Shown here piece by piece: positions 1-9,350 of a stretch of 59,212 bases of DNA. A program made the position numbers and the translations under genes. The notes below the pieces were generated by a model. That model did not search any database, was not told the DNA's origin, and worked only from the letters and a program-made list of their open reading frames with translations. Source of the DNA: Deltaproteobacteria bacterium (GTDB lineage Bacteria > Myxococcota > Myxococcia > Myxococcales > 40CM-4-68-19); assembly GCA_005879315.1 (NCBI GenBank), contig VBLC01000052.1, positions 1 to 59,212 of the forward strand, given 5' to 3'. Position 1 is the stretch's first letter; every line of letters starts with the position of its first letter.

Positions 1-1
1 G

Positions 2-355
2 TTCGCGGCGGCGTTCGTGCTCTGGTCTGCGTATCTGATCCTGACGTACGCGGGAAAGCGGGCGGTGCGGTACACGCTGACGGCGCAGCGCTTCGAGATC
101 GAGAAGGGCGTCCTGGGAAAGCGCTACGAGAGCATCGAGCTCTGGCGCGTGCGCGACGTGGTCCTCGAGCAGGGCGTCCTCGAGCGGGTGCGCGGAGTCG
201 GGCGCATCACGGTCTTCTCCAGCGATCAAGTCGAGCCTGTCTTGCGGGTCGGGCCGGTCGGCGACGCCCGGAATGTCTTCGAGACCCTGCGCAACTCGGT
301 GGCCGTGGCGCGCAAGGATGCCCGCGTCCTCCCGCTCGACGCCGGCCCGCGCTAG
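2..355 (+). CDS. PH-domain membrane protein, 3' fragment
   Basis: C-terminal part of a gene that enters from the left edge; the frame is open to base 2, so the true start is outside. The first residues visible (FAAAFVLWSAYLILTYAG) form a membrane segment. They are followed by about 90 residues typical of bacterial PH-like domains (bPH2/DUF304, YdbS/YdbT type): a Tyr/Thr strand 'RYTLTAQRFEI', then a basic 'GVLGKRYESIELWRVRDV' segment, then a strand ending in 'RITVFSSD'. Such proteins are membrane-anchored and of unclear function. The TAG stop is followed by the repeat hairpin at 372-556. I infer the family from the membrane-plus-PH pattern only. Confidence 0.7.
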   Translation, partial: FAAAFVLWSAYLILTYAGKRAVRYTLTAQRFEIEKGVLGKRYESIELWRVRDVVLEQGVLERVRGVGRITVFSSDQVEPVLRVGPVGDARNVFETLRNSVAVARKDARVLPLDAGPR

Positions 356-371
356 GCTCAGGGCTCATGGG

Positions 372-556
372 TTAGCGCGTTGACCTGGGCGTTGACGTTC
401 ACGACCTTCACGTTGACGTGAGGGTTGACGGCGACGGCGACGTGAACCTGGCCGTGGGCGCAAAGAATCCCAATGACCGCTCACGGCCACGTCGCCGTCG
501 CCGTCGCGGTCAACGTCAACGATCACGCTCACGTCAACCTCAACGCCTACTAAAGG
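372..556. repeat. GTTGAC / GCGACG low-complexity inverted repeat
   Basis: About 185 bp of hexamer-like units (GTTGAC, GTTCACG, GCGACG) on the left arm that reappear as reverse complements (GTCAAC, CGTGA, CGTCGC) on the right arm. The core stem is exact: GGCGACGGCGACG at 430-442 pairs with 490-502, and TGGCCGTG at 449-456 pairs with 482-489, around a loop at 457-481. It fills the space between two convergent genes, so a bidirectional terminator or an intergenic repeat element is likely. It has no T-run and encodes no convincing protein. Confidence 0.75.
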
Positions 557-571
557 CCGAGCCGCCAGCTT

Positions 572-1723
572 TCACTGCAGCGCCTGCTTGAGGTCCGCGA
601 TGAGGTCGTCGGGGTCCTCGAGGCCGACGCTCATTCGAACCATCCCTTCGTCCACTCCGGCGCGGCGCAGCTCCTCGGCGCTGTAGCCGGTATGGCTGAA
701 GAGGATCGGCAGCGAGGTGAGCGACTCCGGACCGCCCAGGCTGGCCGCGCGCGCGATGAGCCGCAGCCGATCCCAGAAGCGGAAGGCCCTCTCGCGGGTG
801 CCGACCGTGAATGTCACCATCCCGCCGGACATCTTCATCTGCCTGCCCGCCAGCTCATGGTCGGGATGACTCGGAAGGCCGGGATACCAGACCCGCTGCA
901 CGGAGGGCTGCTTCTCCAGCCAGCGCGCCACGGCCATCGCGCTCGCGCAGTGCCGCTCCATCCGAACCGCGAAGGTCTTCAGGCCGCGCAAGAGATCGTA
1001 CGCCACGTGCGCGTCGAGCGACGCGCCCAGCCGGTGCGAGACCGTGCGGATCGGGTCGAGCAGCGCCTCCTTTCCGACCAGCGCGCCGCAGAGATGGTCG
1101 CTGTGGCCGTTGAGGAACTTGGTGGCCGAGTGCATCACTAGATTCACGCCGAGCGAGAGGGGCCGCAAGAGCGCCGGCGTGGCAAAGGTGGCATCGATGA
1201 TGCTGACCATCCCTGCCGCCTTGCAGGCGCCCGCCACTGCCTCGACGTCGACCAGGCGCAGCGTCGGGTTCGTCGGCGACTCGAAGACGCAGGCGCGCGC
1301 GCTGCCGCGAGAGCATTCGGACAAGAGATTTTCCGGCGTCACGAAGCGCGCGCGCACCCCGAAGCGGCTGAGAACGTCGCGCAAGAGCTTGTACGTGCCG
1401 CCGTACAGGGCGGTCGAGGCCACCACTTCATCTCCACCGGAAAGCAGCGCCACCAGCGCGGCCGTCATCGCTCCCATGCCGCTGCCGAAGAGCACGCAGG
1501 CCTCGCCGCCCTCCAGCGCCGCCACCGCCTGCTCCGCGGCGCGCACGGTGGGGTTCTCGTCGCGGCTGTACATGTAGAGGCCGCTCTTGCCGCGGCCGTA
1601 CTCCTCCACGGCGGCCGCGCTGGAGAAGCGGAAGGTGGTCGACTGCACCACCGGCGTGGTCAGGGGCGCATTGTCGCCCTCGGGCGAGCCGGCGTGTACC
1701 GCGATGGTGGCGAGCTTTTCCAT
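572..1723 (-). CDS. Cys/Met metabolism PLP-dependent enzyme (cystathionine gamma-synthase / methionine gamma-lyase family)
   Basis: Trans-sulfuration family enzyme of 383 residues, near the usual 380-400. It handles sulfur amino acids using pyridoxal phosphate in the cytoplasm. Visible motifs are the phosphate-binding 'YMYSRDENPT' (residues 50-59), the 'GSGMGA' loop (80-85), Asp177 in 'IIDATF' for the PLP ring nitrogen, and the Schiff-base Lys202 in 'HSATKF'. I start at the ATG at 1723 ('MEKLATIAVHAG'), the usual family N-terminus; an upstream in-frame codon would add 12 unconserved residues. The TPR gene lies 37 bp upstream on the same strand. Gamma-synthase, beta/gamma-lyase and O-acylhomoserine sulfhydrylase activities cannot be separated by eye. 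Confidence 0.88.
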   Translation of the reverse strand: MEKLATIAVHAGSPEGDNAPLTTPVVQSTTFRFSSAAAVEEYGRGKSGLYMYSRDENPTVRAAEQAVAALEGGEACVLFGSGMGAMTAALVALLSGGDEVVASTALYGGTYKLLRDVLSRFGVRARFVTPENLLSECSRGSARACVFESPTNPTLRLVDVEAVAGACKAAGMVSIIDATFATPALLRPLSLGVNLVMHSATKFLNGHSDHLCGALVGKEALLDPIRTVSHRLGASLDAHVAYDLLRGLKTFAVRMERHCASAMAVARWLEKQPSVQRVWYPGLPSHPDHELAGRQMKMSGGMVTFTVGTRERAFRFWDRLRLIARAASLGGPESLTSLPILFSHTGYSAEELRRAGVDEGMVRMSVGLEDPDDLIADLKQALQ

Positions 1724-1760
1724 GCCGCGGCTGTACCCCTTCGAGGGGCGCGCCGGCAAG

Positions 1761-2594
1761 CTATTGCACGGAGAGGAGCTGCTCGAACTCGGGCGCGCCC
1801 TTCAGCCCATCGAACATCGGGTCGGCGGCGAGCCAGCCGCGCACCTTGGCCGGCTCCTTCTGCAGCGCCTTGCGCAGGGCCTCGAGCGCCTCCGGCCGCC
1901 GGTCCCAGAGCGAGTAGAGCGCCGCGACGTTGTAGTTGAGCAGGACATCGTCCGGATTCAGATCGCGCGCCTTGCCATAGCAGCGCTCGGACTCCTGATA
2001 GAAGCCTTTCTGCGCGTAGGAGATCCCCAGGTCGAGCCAGGCCTCGTAGTTCTCCGGCTCCAGCCGGACCACTTCGTTGAGCAGGCCGATGGCGCTGCGG
2101 TAGTCGCCCTCGTCCATCAAGAGCGCGGCGAGCTCGTGGCGCGCCAGCGGATCGGCCGGGTCCAGCTCGATGGCCGCCTTGAACTCCGCCTTGGCCTCCT
2201 CGCGCTGGTCGAGGTCGGCGTAGGTCATGCCCAGGTTCAAATGCGCGTCGGGGTACTCCGGGTCGTGCTCGATGGCCTCCTTGTACTGCTCGATGGCCAT
2301 CTCGTGCGCGTGGGAGGCGAGGAAGCAGGCGAGGTTGTAGTGGGCCGTGGCGCTCTCGGGCTCGAGCTTGAGAGCGGACAGGTACTCCTCCAGCGCCTGG
2401 GCGAAGAGCTTCTTCTCCGCATAGACGGTGGCGAGGTTGTCGTGCGCGTGCGCCGAGCCGGGATCGAGCTCGATCGCCTTCTTGAATTCCTTGATGGCCT
2501 CGTCGAGCCAGCCCCGGTCGGCCAGCTCGATGCCGCGCGAATTGTGCTCGTCCGACCGCGCGGTCCCGTCCTTGCCTTTCTTGTCGCGGGCCAT
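1761..2594 (-). CDS. Tetratricopeptide repeat protein
   Basis: A 277-residue protein built almost entirely of consecutive 34-residue TPR units. Recurrent signatures are 'DEAIKEFKKAIELDP', 'AQALEEYLSALKLEP', 'EMAIEQYKEAIEHDP' and 'EEAKAEFKAAIELDP', with about seven repeats. There is no signal peptide or membrane segment, so it is probably a cytoplasmic scaffold. The short N-terminus (MARDKKGKDG) is charged. It precedes the PLP enzyme gene by 37 bp and may be cotranscribed with it. The binding partner cannot be inferred. Confidence 0.85.
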   Translation of the reverse strand: MARDKKGKDGTARSDEHNSRGIELADRGWLDEAIKEFKKAIELDPGSAHAHDNLATVYAEKKLFAQALEEYLSALKLEPESATAHYNLACFLASHAHEMAIEQYKEAIEHDPEYPDAHLNLGMTYADLDQREEAKAEFKAAIELDPADPLARHELAALLMDEGDYRSAIGLLNEVVRLEPENYEAWLDLGISYAQKGFYQESERCYGKARDLNPDDVLLNYNVAALYSLWDRRPEALEALRKALQKEPAKVRGWLAADPMFDGLKGAPEFEQLLSVQ

Positions 2595-2671
2595 GGGCGG
2601 TCAGATAACACGAAAGGGCGCCCCGGGCTCTTTGCCCGCGACGCCCTTCGCAGATGGGAGCGGCCGCCCGC

Positions 2672-2929
2672 TCAGTCGCCGCTTGCGGCGTTGTACTTGC
2701 CGAATTGCTTCAGATCCTTGTTGGCCTTCACCTTGGCCTTGACGGCGGTGTTGTTGGCCTGATTGCCGGCCAGGCTGTCGGTGGTGCCGGAGAAGAGCTC
2801 GCGGATGTCGCGCCCGAAGACGGTGACCACGCCGATGGCCGCGATGGCGATCAGGGCCACGATGATCAGGTACTCGGACATTCCCTGGCCCTTTTCGGAC
2901 CTGAGGACCTTGCGGAAGAAGCGGCGCAT
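2672..2929 (-). CDS. Flp-type pilin
   Basis: An 85-residue type IVb (Flp/Tad) pilin precursor. A basic leader ends in 'SEKG', followed by 'QGMSEY', which fits the Flp prepilin peptidase pattern G/XXXXEY with Gly14 at the cleavage site and Glu19-Tyr20 at +5/+6. A 19-residue hydrophobic helix (LIIVALIAIAAIGVVTVFG) follows, then a short polar tail. GGGAG lies 7 bp before the ATG. No tad secretion genes are visible here, so assembly machinery must be elsewhere. The role in adhesion or motility is inferred from the family. Confidence 0.82.
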   Translation of the reverse strand: MRRFFRKVLRSEKGQGMSEYLIIVALIAIAAIGVVTVFGRDIRELFSGTTDSLAGNQANNTAVKAKVKANKDLKQFGKYNAASGD

Positions 2930-3176
2930 CGACGGCTCCCTTTCGCGGGCTTCACGGACTGTGGACCCGCAATCTGCAGCTAGCGTACAGCGAGGCGCGG
3001 ACCTTCTCCCATCGGTCGATGATCCGAGCCGCGAAAGGGAAAGCTTCCCTCCTCTCTAGAGCGCAAGTCAAGGCCGCGGCCGACCTTGCGAGGCCCCGCA
3101 GCGCCGGTCTACGCTGCGGGCCATGGGCGGCGTCGCCGGGCGCTTCTAGCGCGTGCAGAGACCGCGCAGCAGGCAA

Positions 3177-4195
3177 ATGGCGCAGATTGCCGAGGATCTG
3201 GCGCGCGCGCTGGGCGCGGCGCCCGATGGCTGCATCATCGCCTGGGACGCGTCGGCGCCGCCGCTGATCGTTTTCGCCACCGGAAATGTCGAGGCGGTCT
3301 TCCAGGCCAAGGCGGGATCGCTTCTCGGCCAGCCGGTCGGATCGCTCTTCGCCGGCGGCGAGCGCGCCGCGAAGGATCTGGCAGTGGCGAGCGCAAACGT
3401 TCCGATCGCCGAGCAGCGACCGATGCTGCGCAACGGCAAGCCCTTCGCGGCGCAACTGCTCTTGCGCGGTGTGCAGGGAGGCGCGGTCGCTTTCGTCCGC
3501 GACCTCACCTTCGGCCAGCAGGACGCCGACGCCGCCCTGCGCGCCGAGGACCTCGCCCGCTTCGCCTCGCTGGTCGCGCACGAGGTGCGCAATCCGCTCA
3601 GCGCGGTGAAGATCGCCCTGCAGACGCTGGAGCGCCATGGCACGCTCGCGCAGAACGACCTGCGCCGCACCTCGATCGCGCTGCGCGAGGTGCTCAACAT
3701 CGAGCTCCTCCTCAATGAAGTGCTCGAGTTCGCGCGGCCGCCGTCGCTCTCGCTCGTACCGGTGGTGCCGGTCACGCCCGTCGAGGAGGCCGTGGCCGGC
3801 GTCGAAGCGGAATGGGCCCCTCGCGGCGTGAAGTTCGTGCGCAAGATGCCGGAGCGGATGGCGCTGGCGATCCTCGACCCGGTTCGCGTGCGCACCGCCG
3901 TCAAGATTCTCTGCCGCCAGGCCGCGGCCGCAGCCGACGAGGCCGGGAGCGGCACCGTCGAGGTCTCGGTCCGCGAGATCCCCTCCGGCTGGGAGCTGTC
4001 GGTGGCCGATCCGGGCCAGACCCTGCCGCTCGAGCTGCGCGAGAAGGCTTTCGTGCCCTTCACGCCGCAGCGCGCACGCGGCTCCGGCCTCGGTCTCGCG
4101 GTGGTCGCCCGCATCGCCCTCGAGCACCGGGGCGAAGCCCGCCTCGAGGAGCGGCCGGGCGGCGGAAATGTTATCTGTGTGACTTTCGGCGCCTG

Positions 4196-4196
<1 letters not shown>
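3177..4196 (+). CDS. PAS-type sensor histidine kinase with degenerate ATP-binding site
   Basis: A 339-residue cytoplasmic two-component kinase: a PAS-like N-terminal half (about 1-125), a HisKA domain with H-box 'SLVAHEVRNPLSAV', then a C-terminal HATPase. The H-box is normal and the G2 box 'GSGLGLAVV' is intact. The N-box reads 'ILCRQAAAAAD' where the Mg/ATP-binding Asn is expected, and the G1 box is 'DPGQT' instead of DxGxG. There is no membrane segment. I use the ATG at 3177; an in-frame GTG at 3153 is possible. Its TGA overlaps the ATG of the NtrC-type regulator by one base (TGATG), so the pair is translationally coupled and almost certainly a cognate system. Confidence 0.86.
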
Positions 4197-5558
<1,362 letters not shown>

Positions 5559-5560
<2 letters not shown>

Positions 5561-5639
5561 ACGAATCGTTCGCTTGGCTGAACGTTCTGCAAGCAGCAAT
5601 TGAACGGATCGTTCAGCAAAACCGTTGGCCGCGAACGGT
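5559..5639. promoter_or_regulatory. Palindrome array, probable enhancer (UAS) for the NtrC-type regulator
   Basis: Two near-identical 13-bp palindromes, GAACGAATCGTTC (5559-5571) and GAACGGATCGTTC (5602-5614, inside TGAACG-N3-CGTTCA), are spaced 43 bp, about four helical turns. Between them is GAACGTTC (5580-5587), and after them ACCGTT-N7-AACGGT (5621-5639). The sites lie about 100-150 bp upstream of the predicted start from the sigma-54 promoter at 5690, where enhancer sites usually sit. The first site overlaps the regulator's own stop codon. Confidence 0.7.
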
Positions 5640-5689
5640 AACAAAGTTCACTACCCGGAAACCAAAGGTAATTTTGACAGCTCACCAGA

Positions 5690-5705
5690 TGGCACGGCTG
5701 GTGCT
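5690..5705 (+). promoter_or_regulatory. Sigma-54 promoter
   Basis: TGGCACGGCTGGTGCT matches the -24/-12 consensus TGGCACG-N4-TTGCW at every position except one. GG is at 5691-5692 and GC at 5703-5704, exactly 10 bp between them as required. Predicted transcription start is near 5716, 30 bp before the CRP-type gene. It sits directly downstream of a sigma-54 activator gene and a palindrome array, which strengthens the call. Confidence 0.78.
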
Positions 5706-5745
5706 CTGGCAAGCGGAGGACATTCCACCTGACCGGAGCCCTTGC

Positions 5746-6453
5746 ATGCGTCCCCAAGTCGACCCGCGCTACCAGCAGCAGTTCCAGCCCCTGGCCTCTC
5801 CCAGCCTTCCACCCGCCGATGTCGTCGATTTCCGCGGCTACTTCAAGGTGGAGACCTTCGGCCACGGCTCGGTCATCTATCGGCCGGGCATGCCGGCGGA
5901 CAAGGTGTACTTGCTCCGCTCCGGCCGCGTGAGGCTGCTGCGGCAGGGCAAAGGCAAGAGCCGCTCCGTGCTCTCCATCCTCAAGCCGGGCGATCTGTTC
6001 GGCGAAGTGCTCCGTCCCGAAGGCACGCTGGTCGAGGAGCTCGCCCTCTCCTCCGGCAAGTGCGAGGTGTGGAGCATCGAGGGCCGCGACTTCCGCGCGC
6101 TGCTCGAGGCCCGGCCGGCGCTCGCAGTCGACGTCATCCGCGCTCTCAACGAGCGGGTGCGGCAGCTGCGCCAGCGCGTGCTCGGCCTGACCCGCAAGGA
6201 CGTGCCGGCGCGCTTGGCGGAGATGCTCATCGCGCTGGCCCAGGCGCACGGCGAGCGCATCGCCCCTGGCAATGAGCTCTGCCTGCACGGCATCACGCAG
6301 CAGGACCTGGCCGACCTCGTCGGCGCCTCGCGCTCCTTCGTCTCGACCTTGATCAACAAGATGAAGAGGGACGCCCTGCTGGCGAACCAGGGCCGCTTGC
6401 TCGTGCTCAGGGATGAGGAAGGACTGAATCGGGTGGCCGCTCGCGAGAAATAG
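5746..6453 (+). CDS. CRP/FNR-family transcription regulator
   Basis: A 235-residue regulator with an N-terminal cyclic-nucleotide-binding-like beta-roll (about 30-140, 'HGSVIYRPGMPADKVYLLRSGRV') and a C-terminal winged helix ('HGITQQDLADLVGASRSFVSTLINKMKR'). The phosphate-binding cassette is 'LFGEVLRPEGTLVEEL': the FGE is kept but the Arg-Ser/Thr-Ala that grips the cyclic phosphate is absent, and there is no FNR Cys cluster. The effector is therefore unknown. I choose the ATG at 5746 because GGAG lies 7 bp before it and it follows the sigma-54 promoter; a longer open frame reaches into the activator gene. The preferred model is that the upstream two-component system controls it. Confidence 0.9.
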   Translation: MRPQVDPRYQQQFQPLASPSLPPADVVDFRGYFKVETFGHGSVIYRPGMPADKVYLLRSGRVRLLRQGKGKSRSVLSILKPGDLFGEVLRPEGTLVEELALSSGKCEVWSIEGRDFRALLEARPALAVDVIRALNERVRQLRQRVLGLTRKDVPARLAEMLIALAQAHGERIAPGNELCLHGITQQDLADLVGASRSFVSTLINKMKRDALLANQGRLLVLRDEEGLNRVAAREK

Positions 6454-6497
6454 AAAAGGAGGAGGGCGCAGCGGCCCACCTGCGGAGCGCGGCCGGC

Positions 6498-6576
6498 GCC
6501 GGAAAAGATTCCCCCCCTTTTCCGGCCTGACCGCCTCCGCGATTTTCCGGGACCCCGAATTCCCCCCTTGGGGTCC
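6498..6576. repeat. Two hairpins downstream of the CRP-type gene
   Basis: GCCGGAAAAG (6498-6507) pairs with CTTTTCCGGC (6517-6526), and GGACCCC (6550-6556) pairs with GGGGTCC (6570-6576). With the strong terminator at 6584 they make three consecutive stem-loops in a gene-free 180 bp. They may strengthen termination or protect the mRNA 3' end. Confidence 0.55.
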
Positions 6577-6583
6577 AGAAGGA

Positions 6584-6625
6584 GAAGGGGTCGCGCGATC
6601 GAACGCGCGGCCCCTTCGTTTTTTT
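6584..6625 (+). terminator. Rho-independent terminator
   Basis: A 14-bp stem, GAAGGGGTCGCGCG (6584-6597) against CGCGCGGCCCCTTC (6604-6617) with one G-T wobble and a 6-nt loop, followed by CG and seven Ts (6619-6625). The T-run gives plus-strand polarity, so it ends transcription of the CRP-type gene before the convergent rpmE. Confidence 0.88.
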
Positions 6626-6634
6626 CCGGAAGAC

Positions 6635-6946
6635 CTAGGTCTTGGCTTGCGGCTCTTTCTTCGCCTTCGCCTTCTTGGCGGGAGCCTTCCTCTCGGCCGC
6701 CTTCGCCGCCGCCTTCACTTCCTTCTTCGACTTTACCGGCTGCGCCGGCGTGTTCGCGTACTTCCTGCGGAACCTGTCCACGCGCCCCTGCGTGTCGATC
6801 AGCTTCTGCTTGCCGGTGAAGAAGGGATGGCAGTTGCTGCAGATGTCGAGGTGCAGATCGCCGTGGGTCGAACGGGTGACCCAGCTGGCGCCGCAAGCGC
6901 AGTGCACCTTGGCGTTGGGATAGGCGGGGTGGATGTTCTCGCGCAT
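6635..6946 (-). CDS. rpmE: 50S ribosomal protein L31 with Lys/Ala-rich tail
   Basis: Large-subunit ribosomal protein, 103 residues against 65-75 usually. The N-terminal 66 residues are canonical: '[10 protein letters not shown]', the zinc-type cysteines in 'CACGASW' and '[12 protein letters not shown]', then '[13 protein letters not shown]'. The Cys pairs mark the zinc-binding (non-YtiA) form. The extra C-terminal 35 residues are almost only K, A, E and P (e.g. '[20 protein letters not shown]'), a disordered basic tail likely to touch rRNA. It is convergent with the CRP-type gene, and the strong hairpin between them points the other way. Confidence 0.95.
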   Translation of the reverse strand: MRENIHPAYPNAKVHCACGASWVTRSTHGDLHLDICSNCHPFFTGKQKLIDTQGRVDRFRRKYANTPAQPVKSKKEVKAAAKAAERKAPAKKAKAKKEPQAKT

Positions 6947-6997
6947 GTTCCGCTTTCGAAAAAGGGGGCAGTTGGATAGCGGTTCATCCCGGTTTCG

Positions 6998-8179
6998 TCA
7001 ACTGCGCGGCCCGAGCGAGAGGCCGAGCGACAGCCAGAGGGCGTACATCACTTTGGTGTCGTAGAAGACGTCGTGCGCCTGGCCGATGGTGAAGAGCGCG
7101 CAGAGGGCGGCCAGACCGCCGAGGGCGAAGGGCTCCGTCCTTATCCGCCGCAAGAGCGCCAGGGCCGCAGCGCCGAAAAGCCAGAGGAGCGCGAGGAGCC
7201 CGAGCGGACCCATCTCGGCGAGCGTCGAAAGCTCCAGGTTGTGTGCCCACGTCCGCATGAAGAAGCTGGGATCGACGCGGTCGTAATAAGGAGGCAGGGC
7301 GCGCGAATAGTTGGCGAACCCCACGCCGCGCAGCGGGTGATCGCGGATGATTTCCACCGCGCGCGACCAGAGGAAGACGCGGTCCGGATTCGCGCCGGCC
7401 GAGAAGGAGCTGGCGAAGCGCCCGCGCACGCCCGGATGGAGCGCCGCGAAGAGGACGACCGCCATCGCGATCGCCGCCAGCGCCTTGCGCACGCGCCGTT
7501 CGGCGAAAGCGAGGATGGCAACCCCGGCAGCGGCAAGACCGAGATACGCAGCCCGATCGAAGGTCACCGCCACGGCAAAGAGGCCGAGCGTTCCTGCAGC
7601 CGCGACGAAGAGCGCCTCGCGCTTCTCGAGGGCGCGGGCGGCGAGGGCGCCGCCGAAGAGCGCGAGCAGCGTCGCGGCGTTGTGGCCGTAGGTCAGGCGA
7701 GAGGTAAAGAAGCCCATCGCGCCGTAGTGGCCCGGGACGCCCGGCGCGTCGACCAGCGCCTGCCGCTCGCGCAAGCCGAGCAGATGCACGACGTCGACGC
7801 CGGTCTGGTACTGCACGAGCCCGACCGCCGCGGCCAGCGCGAGACCCGCCGCGGCGCATACCACGACGAGCCGCGCGTTGCCCGCCACCCGCAGCCCATG
7901 GGCGACGATGTAGAAGCCCGCGATCGATCTCCACAGGGTCGCGGAGATGAGCTCGGGAAACCCATAGGGCGAGACGAGATCCGAGAAGATGGCGACCGCG
8001 ACAAAAGCCAGCGCCGGCCAGTCGAGCGGCGTGCGAGCGGGGCGGATGCCGGAGAGGAGCAGCCCGGCCGCTGCGACGGCCAGCGCGATCTGCATCCCCG
8101 CGATGGAGATGGGGACGAAGAAGGCGTGGCCGGCGAGCCCGGCGAGAACCAACAGCGAGGCGAAGCGTCGTCGATCCAC
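6998..8179 (-). CDS. O-antigen ligase/polymerase family membrane protein
   Basis: A 393-residue polytopic inner-membrane protein with about 10-12 hydrophobic helices. The Wzy_C/O-antigen ligase signature is visible in the large periplasmic loop: 'FLWSRAVEIIRDHPLRGVGFANYS' followed by 'TWAHNLELSTLAEMGPLG'. The Arg and the His in HPLRGVG and AHN are the residues this family uses to join a lipid-linked glycan to an acceptor. It could be a WaaL ligase or a Wzy polymerase; these are not separable by sequence alone. It is divergent from the LPS-export-type permease at 8232, consistent with an envelope polysaccharide neighbourhood. Confidence 0.83.
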   Translation of the reverse strand: MDRRRFASLLVLAGLAGHAFFVPISIAGMQIALAVAAAGLLLSGIRPARTPLDWPALAFVAVAIFSDLVSPYGFPELISATLWRSIAGFYIVAHGLRVAGNARLVVVCAAAGLALAAAVGLVQYQTGVDVVHLLGLRERQALVDAPGVPGHYGAMGFFTSRLTYGHNAATLLALFGGALAARALEKREALFVAAAGTLGLFAVAVTFDRAAYLGLAAAGVAILAFAERRVRKALAAIAMAVVLFAALHPGVRGRFASSFSAGANPDRVFLWSRAVEIIRDHPLRGVGFANYSRALPPYYDRVDPSFFMRTWAHNLELSTLAEMGPLGLLALLWLFGAAALALLRRIRTEPFALGGLAALCALFTIGQAHDVFYDTKVMYALWLSLGLSLGPRS

Positions 8180-8231
8180 GGCGCGCCGTCATAGCAGACA
8201 AACTGCTCCAGTCTACTTAGAGTGGCCGCGG

Positions 8232-9350
8232 ATGACGCTCCTCGATCGACTGGTCTTGCGGGAGATCCTCGTGCCGCTCGGGGTGGGGCTGCTCGCCATT
8301 CTCCAGCTTCTGGTGGTGCTGCAGCTCTTGCAGCTGAACGAGGTCGTCTTCGGCAGCGCGGTCTCGCTCGCCGACCTGGCGCGCGTCACCGCCGCTCTGG
8401 CGCCGCACTTTCTCGTCGTCGCCGTCCCGCTCGCCTTCATGCTCGGCGTGCAGCTCGGCCTCGGGCGGCTGGCGGCGGACAACGAGCTGCTCGCGCTCAG
8501 CGCCGCGGGGCGCCATCCGCTGCAGCTTTATCGCGTGCCGGTGGCCATCGCGCTCGCGCTCGCGGTCGCGGTGGCCGCGATGGCGCGCTGGGCTGAGCCC
8601 TGGGGCCTGCAGCTGCTCAACACCGTGCTCAACGACGTCATCAAGCGCAATCTCGAGTCGGGCCTTCTGCCGGGCGTCTTCAATGAGCACCTTCCGCGCT
8701 TCATGATCTACGTGGGCTCCGAGGAGAAGGACGCCGCCCGCTCTGCCAAGTGGAAGGGCGTGCTCATCGAGGACGACATCGGCGACGGCGCGCCGCTGCT
8801 CGCTCTGGCCGAGGAAGGGCGAATCGAGGATGACAAGGGCGATGTGCTCTCGCTGCGCCTTTCGCGCGGGGAGCTGCACCGCTTCGAGACCAAGGGCGAG
8901 ACCGTGGCCCGCTTCGCCGACGGCACCATCCGCGTCGGCGTGCAGGGCGACGTGCGGGTGCGCAACAAGTTCGCCAGCAACGAGAGCCAGCTCTCCGCTG
9001 CGCAGCTCCGGGCGCGCATCGCCGAGGTCGAGCGGGAGGGCGACACGCGCTACGCCTCCCGGCTGCGGCTGGAGGCGGTGCGCAGGTGGGCGGTGCCGCT
9101 CGCCTGCCTCGCCTTTGCCTTTCTCGGGGTGCCGCTGGCGGTGGTCGCCCGGGGGTCGCGCGGCTCGGCTTATCTCATCACCATGGGCGCCTTCGTCGGC
9201 TTCTACGCGCTCTCGCGGCTGGCGCTGGCCCTGGCGGAGGCCGGCTTCAACGCCTGGGCGATGGGTTTTCTCCCCGACGCGGTGGTCGGCGGCCTCGGCT
9301 TCTTCTACACTCGCCAGCTGCTCCGCAACGGAGTGGGGAAGGCGACATGA
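8232..9350 (+). CDS. LptF/LptG-family permease
   Basis: A 372-residue inner-membrane component of the lipopolysaccharide transporter (YjgP/YjgQ family). It starts 'MTLLDRLVLREILVPL', a typical first helix, has three N-terminal membrane segments, then a periplasmic jelly-roll domain (about 130-270, 'RFMIYVGSEEKDAARSAKWKGVLIED'), then three C-terminal helices ('PLACLAFAFLGVPLAVVA'). The start is the ATG at 8232; the open frame extends upstream into the divergent gene. Its TGA overlaps the next ATG as ATGA. LptF and LptG normally act as a pair with LptB and no second copy is here. Confidence 0.88.
   Translation: MTLLDRLVLREILVPLGVGLLAILQLLVVLQLLQLNEVVFGSAVSLADLARVTAALAPHFLVVAVPLAFMLGVQLGLGRLAADNELLALSAAGRHPLQLYRVPVAIALALAVAVAAMARWAEPWGLQLLNTVLNDVIKRNLESGLLPGVFNEHLPRFMIYVGSEEKDAARSAKWKGVLIEDDIGDGAPLLALAEEGRIEDDKGDVLSLRLSRGELHRFETKGETVARFADGTIRVGVQGDVRVRNKFASNESQLSAAQLRARIAEVEREGDTRYASRLRLEAVRRWAVPLACLAFAFLGVPLAVVARGSRGSAYLITMGAFVGFYALSRLALALAEAGFNAWAMGFLPDAVVGGLGFFYTRQLLRNGVGKAT

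Noticed and set aside
372-556. CRISPR array in the repeat region
   Set aside because: Units are 6-13 bp, not spaced by unique spacers, and arranged as an inverted repeat.
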